Origin: Hymenobacter sp. BT559
GTDB taxonomy: Bacteria; Bacteroidota; Bacteroidia; Cytophagales; Hymenobacteraceae
NCBI RefSeq assembly: GCF_016427535.1
Contig: NZ_JAELXV010000001.1
Coordinates: 682,001 to 746,000 of the forward strand
Direction of reading: 5' to 3'
DNA length: 64,000 nt
Part shown: piece after piece, positions 51,180 to 60,324 of the stretch
Layout of the letters: each line of letters starts with the position of its first letter
How positions within the stretch are numbered: the first letter of the stretch is position 1
Notes under the pieces: generated by a model
What the model was told of the DNA's origin: nothing
Databases searched by the model: none
Seen by the model: the letters and a program-made list of their open reading frames with translations, nothing else
Translations under genes and position numbers: made by a program

Positions 51180-51275
51180 GGGCGCGAAGCAGGGTGGGGA
51201 GGCGGTAAAAATACGGCAGCCCTGCCGCAACTCCGTCCTATTTGCTCAACGAAATTTCCAGTGCCCTAGGTTCGC

Positions 51276-51710
51276 TTATAGCAGCTCGTGGCGCGTGCGG
51301 TAGGCGGTGCCTTTAAACATGGCTAGCAGCGTGCCGTGCTGGTTAGTGAGGCGCAGCAGGTATATGCTCATCTTGTCTTTAAGACTTTCCTCGCGGGCTT
51401 CTACCAGTAGCACATCGCCGAGTCGGCCGGTCTCGAGGTAGTCCATAGTGGCGGTGAGGCTCACGCTCTGGCGGCCGTGCGTGTTGCACGCCAGCGCAAA
51501 CGCCGACTCGGCCGCCGAGAAAGCGACCCCGCCGTGCAGGGCGCCGAACCCGTTGAGCATATCGGGCCGGACACGAAAATAAAGGCTACAGTAACCCAGG
51601 CGAACGTCTTTGATAGCCAAGCCAAGCCACTGGCTAAAGGGGTCGCGGGCAAGCAGCCTAATCGCAATGGCCTGGGCGTTACCGTCCGGGCCAGCGGTTG
51701 GCGCGAGCAT
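51276..51710 (-). CDS. PaaI-like hotdog-fold thioesterase
   Basis: A 144-residue acyl-CoA thioesterase-like protein. The hotdog motif is NGFGALHGGVAFSAAESAFAL with the active-site region of PaaI (the Asn/His and Asp/Glu pair), and the last strands read LTATMDYLETGRLGDVLLVEA. The ATG at 51708-51710 gives the normal length; the frame continues upstream without family sequence. It probably releases acids from CoA thioesters in aromatic or fatty-acid catabolism. The adjacent TetR gene, often a fatty-acid regulator, fits this. Confidence 0.88.
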   Translation of the reverse strand: MLAPTAGPDGNAQAIAIRLLARDPFSQWLGLAIKDVRLGYCSLYFRVRPDMLNGFGALHGGVAFSAAESAFALACNTHGRQSVSLTATMDYLETGRLGDVLLVEAREESLKDKMSIYLLRLTNQHGTLLAMFKGTAYRTRHELL

Positions 51711-51865
51711 AAATGAAACTGGTATAATTGCGGAAGGAGAGCTAGGTAACAGCAAGGTACGGCCCAGCCCCCTTGCTCGGATTACTTCGCGCCTCATAAC
51801 GCCCGAATTACGTACACTGTAGTTGAGCTAAACGCCCACGCCGGAGGCCTCGGGTGCGTGCGCAG

Positions 51866-52450
51866 CTATCTCTGCTCTAGGCCCTTAAGCAGCATCGTAA
51901 TGATGTGGTCTTCCAGTTCCTGGGCCGAGAGGCTGCGTCCGGGCTGAAACCATAATTCGACCCAGCGCACGGCTGACAGAATGGTAAATAGCGCCACCGT
52001 GGGGTTGACAGTCTGAAACTCGCCGGCCGCAATGCCAGCCGCAATAAGCGCAGCAAAACCCTTCTCATACTGGCGGCGCGCCGTCGTAAACTCGGTGAGG
52101 CGCGCATTGGGCAGGTACTTCCAGTCGTGGTTGGCCACCGATACGGCCGGGCCGTCTTCTACCATCAGCTGGATGTGCAGCCGGATGAGGGCCCGCACCT
52201 TCTCCCCAAACGTGAGCGGCAGCTGCTCGACCTCTTGCAGGTGCGCAATGTACACGTCGGAAATGCGGAAGCAGATGCTGTCCAGAATCTCGTCCTTCGA
52301 CTTGATATGGTTGTACATGCTGGCCGCTTCCATGCCCACCTGCCCCGCAATGTCGCGCATGGAGGTGCCGCCGTAGCCTTTGTCTTTGAAAAGCTTAGCA
52401 GCCTCTTCTAGAATAATTTGGCGCTTAGGGGGTTTCGCGATTTTGGTCAT
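51866..52450 (-). CDS. TetR-family transcriptional repressor
   Basis: A 194-residue repressor. The N-terminal HTH is complete: ILEEAAKLFKDKGYGGTSMR followed by DIAGQVGMEAASMYNHIKSKDEIL. The ligand domain has the general shape of fatty-acyl or PaaR-type regulators, but the ligand is unknown. The ATG at 52448-52450 is chosen; an upstream frame start would add a proline-rich tail. Two TAACAAATGTTA palindromes lie about 250 bases upstream and are likely operators for it or for a neighbour. Confidence 0.93.
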   Translation of the reverse strand: MTKIAKPPKRQIILEEAAKLFKDKGYGGTSMRDIAGQVGMEAASMYNHIKSKDEILDSICFRISDVYIAHLQEVEQLPLTFGEKVRALIRLHIQLMVEDGPAVSVANHDWKYLPNARLTEFTTARRQYEKGFAALIAAGIAAGEFQTVNPTVALFTILSAVRWVELWFQPGRSLSAQELEDHIITMLLKGLEQR

Positions 52451-52506
52451 AGTGCATACACTAACGCCCTGTCTGGCAGGGAGCCAGGCAGGGCGTTTGA
52501 CGGTAG

Positions 52507-52642
52507 TAGTAAGAGCCCATCCGAGAGCGAGGAAAGGGTGGGTGGAGGAGCCGCCAGACGAGAGGGGTGGGATGCAGCCTGGGGTAGGATGGAGGGGTGG
52601 CGGCGGGGCCGCCACTCCTGAAAATCAAACGGGCTCTTACTA
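52507..52642. repeat. 136-bp element with perfect 12-base terminal inverted repeats
   Basis: TAGTAAGAGCCC at 52507-52518 and GGGCTCTTACTA at 52631-52642. The interior is G-rich on the plus strand and contains a GGCGGC/GCCGCC pairing. No open frame. It lies in the tetR leader. A MITE remnant is possible. Confidence 0.55.
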
Positions 52643-52698
52643 ACGCGGGTGGGAATGAAGAGTGGGTGGGACAAATGTACAGCCTTATTCGAAATCGG

Positions 52699-52735
52699 CT
52701 AACAAATGTTAGTTATTTTTACTAACAAATGTTAG
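52699..52735. promoter_or_regulatory. Twin TetR-type operator
   Basis: Two identical 14-base palindromes CTAACAAATGTTAG at 52699-52712 and 52722-52735, 23 bases apart start to start, each followed by TTA. This is about two helix turns. TetR proteins bind such sites as dimers. Close to the tetR gene (249 bases upstream of its start), so auto-control is likely. Confidence 0.7.
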
Positions 52736-52923
52736 TTAGAGAATTAAGTATTTGATAAACAGTAATAAATTTTTCAAATTAAATTATCCATCAGCCTGGT
52801 AGTAAGCTCGGCCCTAGGGTGCCAGTATGTAGCCTAGGGCAGGGAAGGCCGTTCGCGAGCGCCAGTAGGCAGTAGTACAGCGGGAGCGCTTTGGTTGCAA
52901 TGAAGAGCGCGTAGCAAAGAAAA

Positions 52924-52957
52924 TGGTCCAGACCCGGCAATTGCCAGACCCGGACCA
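52924..52957 (-). terminator. Possible terminator of the GH16 gene
   Basis: TGGTCC and GGACCA close a structure around two direct copies of CCAGACCCGG, 23 bases past the GH16 stop. On the minus strand it is followed by a T-rich stretch. The stem is weak, so the call is tentative. Confidence 0.4.
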
Positions 52958-52979
52958 CCAGGAACAGAAAAAGGGAGAG

Positions 52980-53864
52980 TTATTTGTACTGATAGTAGCG
53001 CACGTAGTCAACCAGCATGGTCTGGGGGAAGGTGGTGCTGGCGTCGGGATTGCCGTCGAAGTCGCCGCCTACGGCGAGGTTCAAAATCGCGTAGAACGGA
53101 TTATTGAAGGGATAGGGCGATACGTCGGCGGGCGTGAGCGTGTAATACAGGTTGCCGTCTATATAAAAGCGCATCTGGTTGAGGCTGCGCACGAGGCTAA
53201 ACACGTGATAGTCGGAGCTGAAATCGCCGCCGCTGGCCGGCAGTGTGTACTGCGTGCCCTTATACTTATGGTCGGCGTTGCTGGTGCCGTAGTGCACCGT
53301 GCTGTTGTTGACGGTGGGGGAGCTGCCGCGCAACTCCATAATGTCAATTTCGCCGCAAGCGGGCCAGGGAGTGGTGCTGTCATTCGAGCCCAGCATCCAG
53401 ATGGCGGGCCAAATGCCTTTGCCTTTAGGTAGCTTGGCCCGCACATCGACGCGGCCAAAATTAAAATCTTGCTTGCCCTTGGTGATGATGCGGCCCGAGC
53501 TGTAGCTGCGGCCGTTGTAGTTCTCCTTGATGGCCGTGATGTTGAGGTTGCCGCCCGTCACGGTCACGTTGTCGCGGCGGTTAGTGGTAGCTTGCAGCTC
53601 GTTGTTGTACCACACATCTTTCACCTCATACACCCACTTGGCTTGGTCGAGGCTGCCGCCGTCAAACTCGTCGCTCCACTTTAGCTCGGTGTACTGGGCA
53701 AAGTCACGCGGGTCGGCGTTGACGGCCGTGCTGGTGCCGCCCCCGGTAGCCGTGTCAACGATGACCGGGCCGGGTGGCTCTTGGGTGCAGCCGCCGTTTG
53801 AAAGCAGCAGGGCGATGCCGGCCGATAGGCTGCGGAGAAGGGTAGGCGTGCCTAGGTAAGACAT
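52980..53864 (-). CDS. GH16 endo-beta-1,3-glucanase (laminarinase-like) lipoprotein
   Basis: A 294-residue secreted enzyme with a lipoprotein signal ending LLSNGGC. It has the GH16 jelly-roll with ELKWSDEFDGGSLDQAKW near the start and the catalytic motif GEIDIMEL: E172 nucleophile, D174, E177 acid/base. The IWPAIWMLGS segment is typical of laminarinases. It cleaves internal beta-1,3 (or mixed 1,3-1,4) glucan bonds at the cell surface. It is the last gene of the SusC-SusD-PKD-GH16 locus. ATG at 53862-53864 chosen over a TTG upstream. Confidence 0.94.
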   Translation of the reverse strand: MSYLGTPTLLRSLSAGIALLLSNGGCTQEPPGPVIVDTATGGGTSTAVNADPRDFAQYTELKWSDEFDGGSLDQAKWVYEVKDVWYNNELQATTNRRDNVTVTGGNLNITAIKENYNGRSYSSGRIITKGKQDFNFGRVDVRAKLPKGKGIWPAIWMLGSNDSTTPWPACGEIDIMELRGSSPTVNNSTVHYGTSNADHKYKGTQYTLPASGGDFSSDYHVFSLVRSLNQMRFYIDGNLYYTLTPADVSPYPFNNPFYAILNLAVGGDFDGNPDASTTFPQTMLVDYVRYYQYK

Positions 53865-53928
53865 AAGAATAAGCAATGGGGTGGGAAATAAAGTGGCAGG
53901 TAGGGCCCCTAGGTAGCCGTGGGCTGGG

Positions 53929-55179
53929 CTACTTCGCTTTCAGCTGAAAGGTGAAGACGGTGGGGTCGGTTGAGCTACCGGCACGCAGCGTCATGTGCTG
54001 GTTGTCGATGGCCAGGATGCGGTACACGCGGCTGGTGGGCGCATCCGTTACGCCGATAAAGCTACCGGTCTTGGCCAGTGTGAGTTGCGCAATGCCTGCG
54101 CCAGTGGCTGGCCCAAACGTGAAGGTGGTGCTATTGTCGGTGCGGCCGGGCTGGCACGTGTACACACCCGCCGTGAAGGTTTCGCCTTTCGCGTCGTAGC
54201 CAAAAGCATTAGTGCTGCTGAAAGTGTACTCATCGTCGGCCTGGCAAGCGGGCACGCTGCCCGCCGAGCCGCTCACGTTGTAAGCGCCGGGATTAGCCTC
54301 GGTGCCGACAATGATGGCGTTGGCTACCGTGTTATCGAGCGTCCAGGTGCGCGACGAGCCGCCGGTGAGGAACTGCTTGGCGCGGTCGAGGGCCGAGAGC
54401 TGCGGGATGTAAGTGGTCACGGTTTTGGTACCGTCGGGGTTGGTGCCTTGCAGGCGCAGCTTGGTGCTGCTGGCTTCCACAATGTCGTACGTTTTGTTGG
54501 CCACCGAGTCGGGCAGGCCGATGAAGGACTTGGGGCGTTGCAGCACAATCTGCCCTAGGTTGCCATTAGGCTTGTATATGAAGTCGGAATTACCGCTTAG
54601 GGCCTTGCCGCAGGCGCCATTGGCATAGGTGCCGGCGCCTGCATCGTAGCTGTAGGTAAAGGCGCTGGTAAACGAAAACTGGTCATCAAGCTGGCAGGCC
54701 GAAAGCGTGGCAGACGACGACAGCACTGCCCCGCTGGCCGAAAGCTGCACTATGGCGCCCGGCTGGTCGGAGAGCGTCCAAGAAGTAGCGCCCGTGCCTG
54801 CGCAGGCCGTGAGGGCTCCGAACGCCGCATTGCCGCAGGTAGACGGAATGACTACGGGCTGCTGCGGAGAAATGCCCGTGCCGCCCCGGCCCGCGGCCGT
54901 CAGCTTCACTTGGTAGGTGCCGGCGGCTTTGTAGGTGTGGGTCACATTCTGGCCCGACGCTAGTGGTGAGCCATCGCCAAAATCCCACTGGTAGAGAAAG
55001 GCATCGGTGGTGGTATTGGTGAACGTGGCTACTACCGGGTACTGCGTAGTATTGAGCTGCACCGTGAAGCCGGGCGTGGGCACGGGCCCCTCTAGGCTGG
55101 TAACCTCGTCTTTGCGGCAGGCCGCCAGGGCCGCCACACCGGCCAGCACCAGCGCCGCACTGCGTAAATAATGGAACAT
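53929..55179 (-). CDS. PKD-domain surface lipoprotein of the glucan locus
   Basis: A 416-residue lipoprotein (lipobox LAALAAC). Residues about 35-105 are a PKD domain with YQWDFGDGSPLASGQNVTHT. After it come two related segments, each starting with a WTL motif (TSWTLSD; SRTWTLDN), then an ACQxDDxxxFxS block and an F/Y-Y-D-A-x-G-x-T/Y-x-G segment: an internal duplication of about 150 residues. Its place between SusD and GH16 suggests a surface glycan-binding protein (SusE/F role). The repeated domain is one I do not recognise by name. Confidence 0.85.
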   Translation of the reverse strand: MFHYLRSAALVLAGVAALAACRKDEVTSLEGPVPTPGFTVQLNTTQYPVVATFTNTTTDAFLYQWDFGDGSPLASGQNVTHTYKAAGTYQVKLTAAGRGGTGISPQQPVVIPSTCGNAAFGALTACAGTGATSWTLSDQPGAIVQLSASGAVLSSSATLSACQLDDQFSFTSAFTYSYDAGAGTYANGACGKALSGNSDFIYKPNGNLGQIVLQRPKSFIGLPDSVANKTYDIVEASSTKLRLQGTNPDGTKTVTTYIPQLSALDRAKQFLTGGSSRTWTLDNTVANAIIVGTEANPGAYNVSGSAGSVPACQADDEYTFSSTNAFGYDAKGETFTAGVYTCQPGRTDNSTTFTFGPATGAGIAQLTLAKTGSFIGVTDAPTSRVYRILAIDNQHMTLRAGSSTDPTVFTFQLKAK

Positions 55180-55204
55180 ATAAAATCGGGTGGGAAAAGA
55201 AAGT

Positions 55205-55290
55205 CAGTGAGCAGTTATCAGTAAGCAATTATCAATTCTCTGCTCTATTGGAGCGAGTAACTGATAGTTGTTTGTTGATGACTGACAATT
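55205..55290. repeat. AT-rich interspersed sequence, copy 2
   Basis: CAGTGAGCAGTTATCAG followed by TAAGCAATTATCAATT, with a loosely complementary TAACTGATAGTTG...ACTGACAATTA on the right. The first 17 bases match 32557-32573 with one change. It lies between the PKD-protein gene and the SusD gene. Confidence 0.45.
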
Positions 55291-55293
55291 AGC

Positions 55294-56763
55294 CTAATAG
55301 CCAGGGTTTTGAACTAGCGAGGGGTTCGCGTCGCGCTCGGCCTGCGGAATGGGCAGCAGGTCGTTGAAAGGCTTGATGCCCTTAGCCACCAGCGCCGGGT
55401 TTTTGAGCAGATTGCCCGTGCGCTTGAGGTCAAACCAGCGGTCGTCTTCAAACGCCAGCTCGTAGCGACGCTCCTTCAGCACGGCGTCGGCGAAGTTGGG
55501 CGTGGCCGCTGTTAGGTTGCCTAGGCCGGCGCGATTGCGCACTTTGTTGATGGCATCTAGGCCCTCGGTAGTGTTGCCCACGGCCTCAGCTAGGATGAGG
55601 TACACCTCGGCCAAGCGTAGTACTGGGAAATTGAGCGGCGAGTCCCAGACGTTGGTATTCACCTTGCCCACGAACCACTTCTTGCAGTTGTAGCCGTAGG
55701 GCGAGCCGGGCAGCGAGGCGGGCTGGGCCGCGCTGGCGCTACCGGCCGGGTAGGGGTCGCCGGGCGACCAGATAGTCACGGCTTTGCGCTTGTCGCCGGC
55801 CTCGTAGCCCTGCACAAACTCCAGCTCGGGGATATTAAAGCCGTAGCCGCCCTGCGGCACCAAGCCCTGGCCCCTAGGTCCAAAAAACTCGTTGCCGGCG
55901 AACCCTAGGCCGTCGAAGGTATATTCGTTGAGACCGTTTATGTACTGCACCTCAAATAGCGACTCCTTGCCAAACTCATTGGCTACTTTGAAGTTGTCGC
56001 CATAGTCGGCCCATAGCGAGTACTTGCCCGAGTTGATGACCTCGCGGGCGCGCTGGGCGGCCAACTGCTTGTCGCCGTGGGTCAGGTACACCTTGGCCAG
56101 CAGGCCGGTGGCGGCCCACTTGGTGGCGCGCGCTAGGTCGGTGTTCGCGTAGCTTTCGGGCAAAGACCCAATAGCCGCCTGCAAGTCGGCAATAATCTGG
56201 GTGTACACCTGCTCGGCGGGTGTGCGCGGAATGCGCGCCTCGGCCGGGCTGGCCGGGGGCGTGAGTATCAGGGGCACGTCGCCGAAGGCCCGCACGAGGT
56301 CGAAGTAGTACTTGGCCCTCATAAACTGCGCCTCGCCCAGGCAGCGCTTTTGCAGGGTGGCATCCATGCTGATGCCGGGTACCTTTTGCAACACGAGGTT
56401 GCACGAGCCGATGCCCACGTAGCAGCCATTCCAGAGGCGCGTGGTCATGGGGTTGCTGCTCGGGATGTTGAAGAAGTCGAGCTGAATTTCTTCGGCCCCG
56501 TCGCCGCCGCCACCGCCGCCCGTGAAGGAGTTATCCGACATTATTTCGCCGATGCCCCAGAGCGCGTAGTTGTACTGCCCGCCGCGCCCCAGCTGCGCAT
56601 ACACCGCCGTAGTGGCCTGAATGGCATCCGATTGGGTCTGGTAGAAGTTCTCGGTCGTAATCGAATCGGTGGGCTTCACGTCGAGAAACTTCTCGCCGCA
56701 GCCGCTGAGCAAGGCCAACCCTAAGAGGGTAGCGGCCGATAGGTTAGTAGAAAGGAAACGCAT
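55294..56763 (-). CDS. susD: SusD/RagB-family glycan-binding lipoprotein
   Basis: A 489-residue lipoprotein with signal LLGLALLSGC and the family opening GEKFLDVKPTDSITTENFY. The TPR-like helical part contains FMRAKYYFDLVRAFGDVPLIL, and the SusD C-terminal block VLRLAEVYLILAEA...INKVRNRAGL, ELAFEDDRWFDLKR is clear. It forms the lid of the SusC channel and captures oligosaccharide at the surface. ATG at 56761-56763 places the signal peptide at the start. Confidence 0.96.
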   Translation of the reverse strand: MRFLSTNLSAATLLGLALLSGCGEKFLDVKPTDSITTENFYQTQSDAIQATTAVYAQLGRGGQYNYALWGIGEIMSDNSFTGGGGGGDGAEEIQLDFFNIPSSNPMTTRLWNGCYVGIGSCNLVLQKVPGISMDATLQKRCLGEAQFMRAKYYFDLVRAFGDVPLILTPPASPAEARIPRTPAEQVYTQIIADLQAAIGSLPESYANTDLARATKWAATGLLAKVYLTHGDKQLAAQRAREVINSGKYSLWADYGDNFKVANEFGKESLFEVQYINGLNEYTFDGLGFAGNEFFGPRGQGLVPQGGYGFNIPELEFVQGYEAGDKRKAVTIWSPGDPYPAGSASAAQPASLPGSPYGYNCKKWFVGKVNTNVWDSPLNFPVLRLAEVYLILAEAVGNTTEGLDAINKVRNRAGLGNLTAATPNFADAVLKERRYELAFEDDRWFDLKRTGNLLKNPALVAKGIKPFNDLLPIPQAERDANPSLVQNPGY

Positions 56764-56806
56764 GGGTGGGAAAACGAAAGAAGGAGTGTTTGTCAAAACA
56801 AACGGC

Positions 56807-56840
56807 TGTCATTGCGAGGAGGAATGACGAAGCAATGACA
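56807..56840. repeat. Short TGTCATTGCGAG-family hairpin
   Basis: TGTCATTGC (56807-56815) and GCAATGACA (56832-56840) around GAGGAGGAATGACGAA. It lies 16 bases beyond the SusC stop codon, between susC and susD. A minimal copy of the family at 44243 and 50367. Confidence 0.75.
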
Positions 56841-56856
56841 AAATCTATTTACTAGC

Positions 56857-59800
56857 TTAAAAACCAATGTTCAAGCCGGCCAGGAACACCCGCGACTGGG
56901 GGTAGATGCCCCGGTCGAGGCCCGCCGACCCTAACTCGGGGTCGAAGCCGCTGTATTTGGTCAGCGTGAGCAAGTTTTGAGCGCTCACGTACACGCGCAG
57001 CGTCTGGCCGGCAAAGCGGTTAATCAGCGTTTTGGGGAAGTTGTAGCCCAGTGTCAGCAGCTTAACGCGTAGGTAGGAGCCGTCTTCGATGAAGTAGCTG
57101 CTCACGCGCAGGTTTAGGTTGGGGTCGCCGGCTACGGCGCGGGGCACGTCGTTGCTGGTGCCGGCGCCGGTCCAGCGGCCGAGCACGCGGGTGCTGCTGT
57201 TGCCATTACTGTAGAGGCCGCCCTCGGTGTACACCCGGTTGAGGTTGTATACGTCGTTGCCCTGCGAGCCCTGTATGAACACGTTGAGGTCAAAGCCTTT
57301 GTAGCTAACTGTGTTGTTGATGCCGTAGGTGAAGGCTGGAATAGGGCTGCCAATGAAGGTGCGGTCGGCGTCGGTAATCTGGCCGTCGCCGTTCAGGTCT
57401 TTGAAGCGGATGTCGCCAGGGGCGGTGCTGGTGCCGGGGTTGCTGCCCGCCGTTTGCACCGGCGCATTGCGCACTTCCTCAGGTGTTTGAAATAGGCCAT
57501 CGGCTACGTAGCCGTAGAAGGCGCCGAAAGGCTGGCCCTGGTCGTAGCGTACAATGGCCGTGCCCGTGCGGGTCGTAACGCCGTTGAAGGGCTGGGCTAC
57601 ATTGAGGTCGCTGATGCGGTTTTTGAAGGTCGAGAACGTGAGGCCGGTCGTCCAGTTTACACCCCCGTCGCTCACTAGGTTGCGGGTGTTGATAGACAAA
57701 TCGAGACCGCGGTTGTAGGCCGAAATGGCGTTAGTCGGCACCGACTCATAGGTACCCGACACGTAGTAGGCCGGCACTAGCGCGAGCAGGTTGGGCGAGC
57801 GGCGGTTGTACACGTCCACCGTCAGCTCGATGCGGTTCTCAAACAGCCCTAGGTCCACGCCGAGGTTCGCCTGGTAGTTATCCTCCCAGCGCAGTCCGCT
57901 ATTTTGGGCGCGGGTAGGGCCGGCACCATTCAGCACTACGGGCGGGTTGCCAAACGGGTACGTGATACCCGTATTGATGGTGGCCAGGTAAGCAAAGCGC
58001 CCGGCATTCAGGGGGTTGCCCACTTTGCCATAGCCGCCCCGAATCTTCAGGTTGCTAATGGCCGGCACGTCCTTGATAAAGCTTTCCTCTGAAATGCGCC
58101 ACCCGATAGACGCGCCCGGGAAGAAGCCAAACTTATTGCCGGTGCTGAACTGAGACGAGCCATCGTAGCGGGCCGTGGCCGTGAGTAGGTACTTCCCCGC
58201 AAACTCGTAGTTGAGGCGCCCGAAGTAGCTGGCCAGCTTGTCGGTAGTAGGCTCGATGCCCACGCCGCCGTTGGTGATGGGGTAGCTTGGGTTGGCCGAC
58301 GGGCCAGCATTGATGTTTTGCAGCTGGTTGCTGATGTAGCCCGAGCGGCCCGCCGATAGGTAGGTGTATTGAAACTGCTGCGCCGACTGCCCCGCCAGCA
58401 CCGTCAGGTGGTGCTTGTCGGCAATAGTGCGGTCGTAGGTCAGCGTATTCTCAATGAGATACGTCGGGTTGTAGTTGCTGGAGGAATAAGCGCCCGCTAT
58501 CGAGTTTCGGGGCGAATTGGGGCCTAGGGACGGCGTGAAGCCGTTGTTGTTATCAAAAATGAGGTCAGCCCCCACGTTGGTGCGGAAGCGCAGGCCCTTA
58601 AGTGGCTCGACCTCGGCGAAGAACGTGCCGATAATGCGGTTGCGCACAAACTTGGAGTGCGTAATCAGTGATTGCAGTACCGGGTTAGGCTCTACGTAGT
58701 TATCGTTGGTAGCGGTGGGTTCGTACCAGGTGCCGTTGGGGTTGTAGACCGGCACGGTAGGCGGCGTCTGAAGCACGTTGTTGAGCACTCCAAACTCGTC
58801 GTTGCCCGTGTTAAGCTGGCGGTCTTCTTGGTGCGTCACAGCCAAGCTGTTGCCCACTTTCACGTACTTGTTGAGCTGCAAGTCGCCGTTGGCCCGAATG
58901 GTGAAGCGCTCAAACTGCGAGCCAATGAGCGTGCCATCTTGCTGGAAGTAGCTGCCCGACAAGGCATAACGCGCCTTCTCGCTGCCCCCGGTGGCCGATA
59001 AGGTGTAGTTCTGAATAACAGCCGTGGGCCGGAAGACAGCATCCTGCCAGTTGGTGTTCGTGGTCAGCGCGCTAGGGTCGGCGTACTTCGGGTTGATAGG
59101 GTCGCCCTTGGCAATTAAACTCTCGTTGTTGATGACGGCATATTGCTGGGAATTTAGTAAGTCGAGCTTGCGCCACACCTGCTGGAAGCCGCGGTAGCCA
59201 TCGAACGAAATATTAGCCGTGCCCGCCTTACCACGCTTGGTCGTGATGATGACGACGCCATTGGCCGCCCGCACCCCGTAGATGGCCGTAGCAGAGGCAT
59301 CCTTGAGCACGTCAATGCTCTCGATGTCATTAGGGTTGATGGAATTGAGCTGGTTCTCCACGCCATTAAAGTTGGCATCGTTGGAGGGCAGCGGGAAGCC
59401 ATCCACCACGTACAGCGGCGAGTTATTGCCGGCCGACGATACGCCCCGAATGCGCACTGATGTGCCGCCTGCCCCGCCCGGCGCGCCCGAGTTCTGGGTT
59501 ACCGTGACGCCGGCCACGCGGCCTTGCAGCGCCTGCGTAGGGTCGGCCACCGGCTGGCTGGCAATGTCGCGGCCCGACACCGACGAGATGGCGCCCGTCA
59601 CGTCGGCGCGCTCCTGGGTGCCGTAGCCCACTACTACGATTTCGTTGAGGCCCTGCGCCGACTCGACGAGCTTAATGCTGAGCGCGCTCGCGTTGGCGGT
59701 GGTCACTACCATCGACTGCGACACGAAGCCCACGAAGCTGAAGAGGAGGGTGCTGCCCTCGGGGGCATTCAGGCTAAAGCTGCCATCGGGCCCGGTGGAG

Positions 59801-60024
59801 GTGCCCGTGCTGGTGCCGCGCACCAAGACGGTGACGCCGGGTAGGCCCGTGCCATCGGCCCCCGTTACGCGGCCCGCTACGGGTATGGTGGCCACGATGT
59901 GTACGGGACCAGTAGGAGCAAGGCTAGCGGCCAAAGCGGGTGCTGCCCACGCCACCGGCAGCCCGCACGCTAACAAAACCATCGTGCGCCGAAGCAGCAC
60001 AGTGCGGTAGATATTTTGATTCAT
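56857..60024 (-). CDS. susC: SusC/RagA-family TonB-dependent transporter
   Basis: A 1055-residue outer-membrane importer. After the signal peptide (hydrophobic to about PALAASLA) comes a carboxypeptidase-like regulatory domain (about 45-125, VAGRVTGADGTGLPGVTVLV), a TonB box region (LNEIVVVGYGTQERADVTGA), a plug with TSVRIRGVSSAGNNSPLYVV, and the barrel up to a terminal phenylalanine (FLAGLNIGF). With the adjacent SusD it forms the uptake pair; the GH16 gene suggests the substrate is laminarin or another beta-1,3-glucan. ATG at 60022-60024. Confidence 0.97.
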   Translation of the reverse strand: MNQNIYRTVLLRRTMVLLACGLPVAWAAPALAASLAPTGPVHIVATIPVAGRVTGADGTGLPGVTVLVRGTSTGTSTGPDGSFSLNAPEGSTLLFSFVGFVSQSMVVTTANASALSIKLVESAQGLNEIVVVGYGTQERADVTGAISSVSGRDIASQPVADPTQALQGRVAGVTVTQNSGAPGGAGGTSVRIRGVSSAGNNSPLYVVDGFPLPSNDANFNGVENQLNSINPNDIESIDVLKDASATAIYGVRAANGVVIITTKRGKAGTANISFDGYRGFQQVWRKLDLLNSQQYAVINNESLIAKGDPINPKYADPSALTTNTNWQDAVFRPTAVIQNYTLSATGGSEKARYALSGSYFQQDGTLIGSQFERFTIRANGDLQLNKYVKVGNSLAVTHQEDRQLNTGNDEFGVLNNVLQTPPTVPVYNPNGTWYEPTATNDNYVEPNPVLQSLITHSKFVRNRIIGTFFAEVEPLKGLRFRTNVGADLIFDNNNGFTPSLGPNSPRNSIAGAYSSSNYNPTYLIENTLTYDRTIADKHHLTVLAGQSAQQFQYTYLSAGRSGYISNQLQNINAGPSANPSYPITNGGVGIEPTTDKLASYFGRLNYEFAGKYLLTATARYDGSSQFSTGNKFGFFPGASIGWRISEESFIKDVPAISNLKIRGGYGKVGNPLNAGRFAYLATINTGITYPFGNPPVVLNGAGPTRAQNSGLRWEDNYQANLGVDLGLFENRIELTVDVYNRRSPNLLALVPAYYVSGTYESVPTNAISAYNRGLDLSINTRNLVSDGGVNWTTGLTFSTFKNRISDLNVAQPFNGVTTRTGTAIVRYDQGQPFGAFYGYVADGLFQTPEEVRNAPVQTAGSNPGTSTAPGDIRFKDLNGDGQITDADRTFIGSPIPAFTYGINNTVSYKGFDLNVFIQGSQGNDVYNLNRVYTEGGLYSNGNSSTRVLGRWTGAGTSNDVPRAVAGDPNLNLRVSSYFIEDGSYLRVKLLTLGYNFPKTLINRFAGQTLRVYVSAQNLLTLTKYSGFDPELGSAGLDRGIYPQSRVFLAGLNIGF

Positions 60025-60324
60025 ACAGGGTGGGAAAAGATGGCCAAAGCTAGGCCGGCTTGTTTGGCAAATGCAAGCCTCAAAACCCCTTAAAAACCCC
60101 CTGGAAGGCCGTTTTTGGCTGGATGTGTGCTGTAGCTGTACGCTTACTGCACACGCCCTAGGTACCTATTTATGCACTGCTAAGACCTAAGAGCGCTTCT
60201 GGTTCCCGAAGGCCTCTGGCTAAAAAACAACGCAGATTTTGCGCATTTTCACTAAAAAAGATGATGCAAACGATTGCTGCGGCAGCCTAGGTCAGCTTCC
60301 TTTTCAAAACAGCAATGAAGGGCG
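60025..60324. other. Upstream region of the susC locus, no gene
   Basis: No open frame is supported. The left half carries pyrimidine- and purine-rich blocks (CCCCTTAAAAACCCCCTGG); the right half is AT-richer and must hold the susC promoter on the minus strand. I see no clear TAnnTTTG promoter and no palindromic operator. Two CCTAGG sites are present. Confidence 0.5.

Larger units (their letters stand above)
52451..52979. other. 529-base intergenic region upstream of tetR
   Basis: No gene is seen. It holds a 15-base hairpin (52463-52497, AACGCCCTGTCTGGC), a 136-base element with 12-base terminal inverted repeats (52507-52642), two operator palindromes (52699-52735), an AT-rich stretch (52740-52790), and a 34-base structure close to the GH16 stop with CCAGACCCGG twice as a direct repeat. 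Confidence 0.7.
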
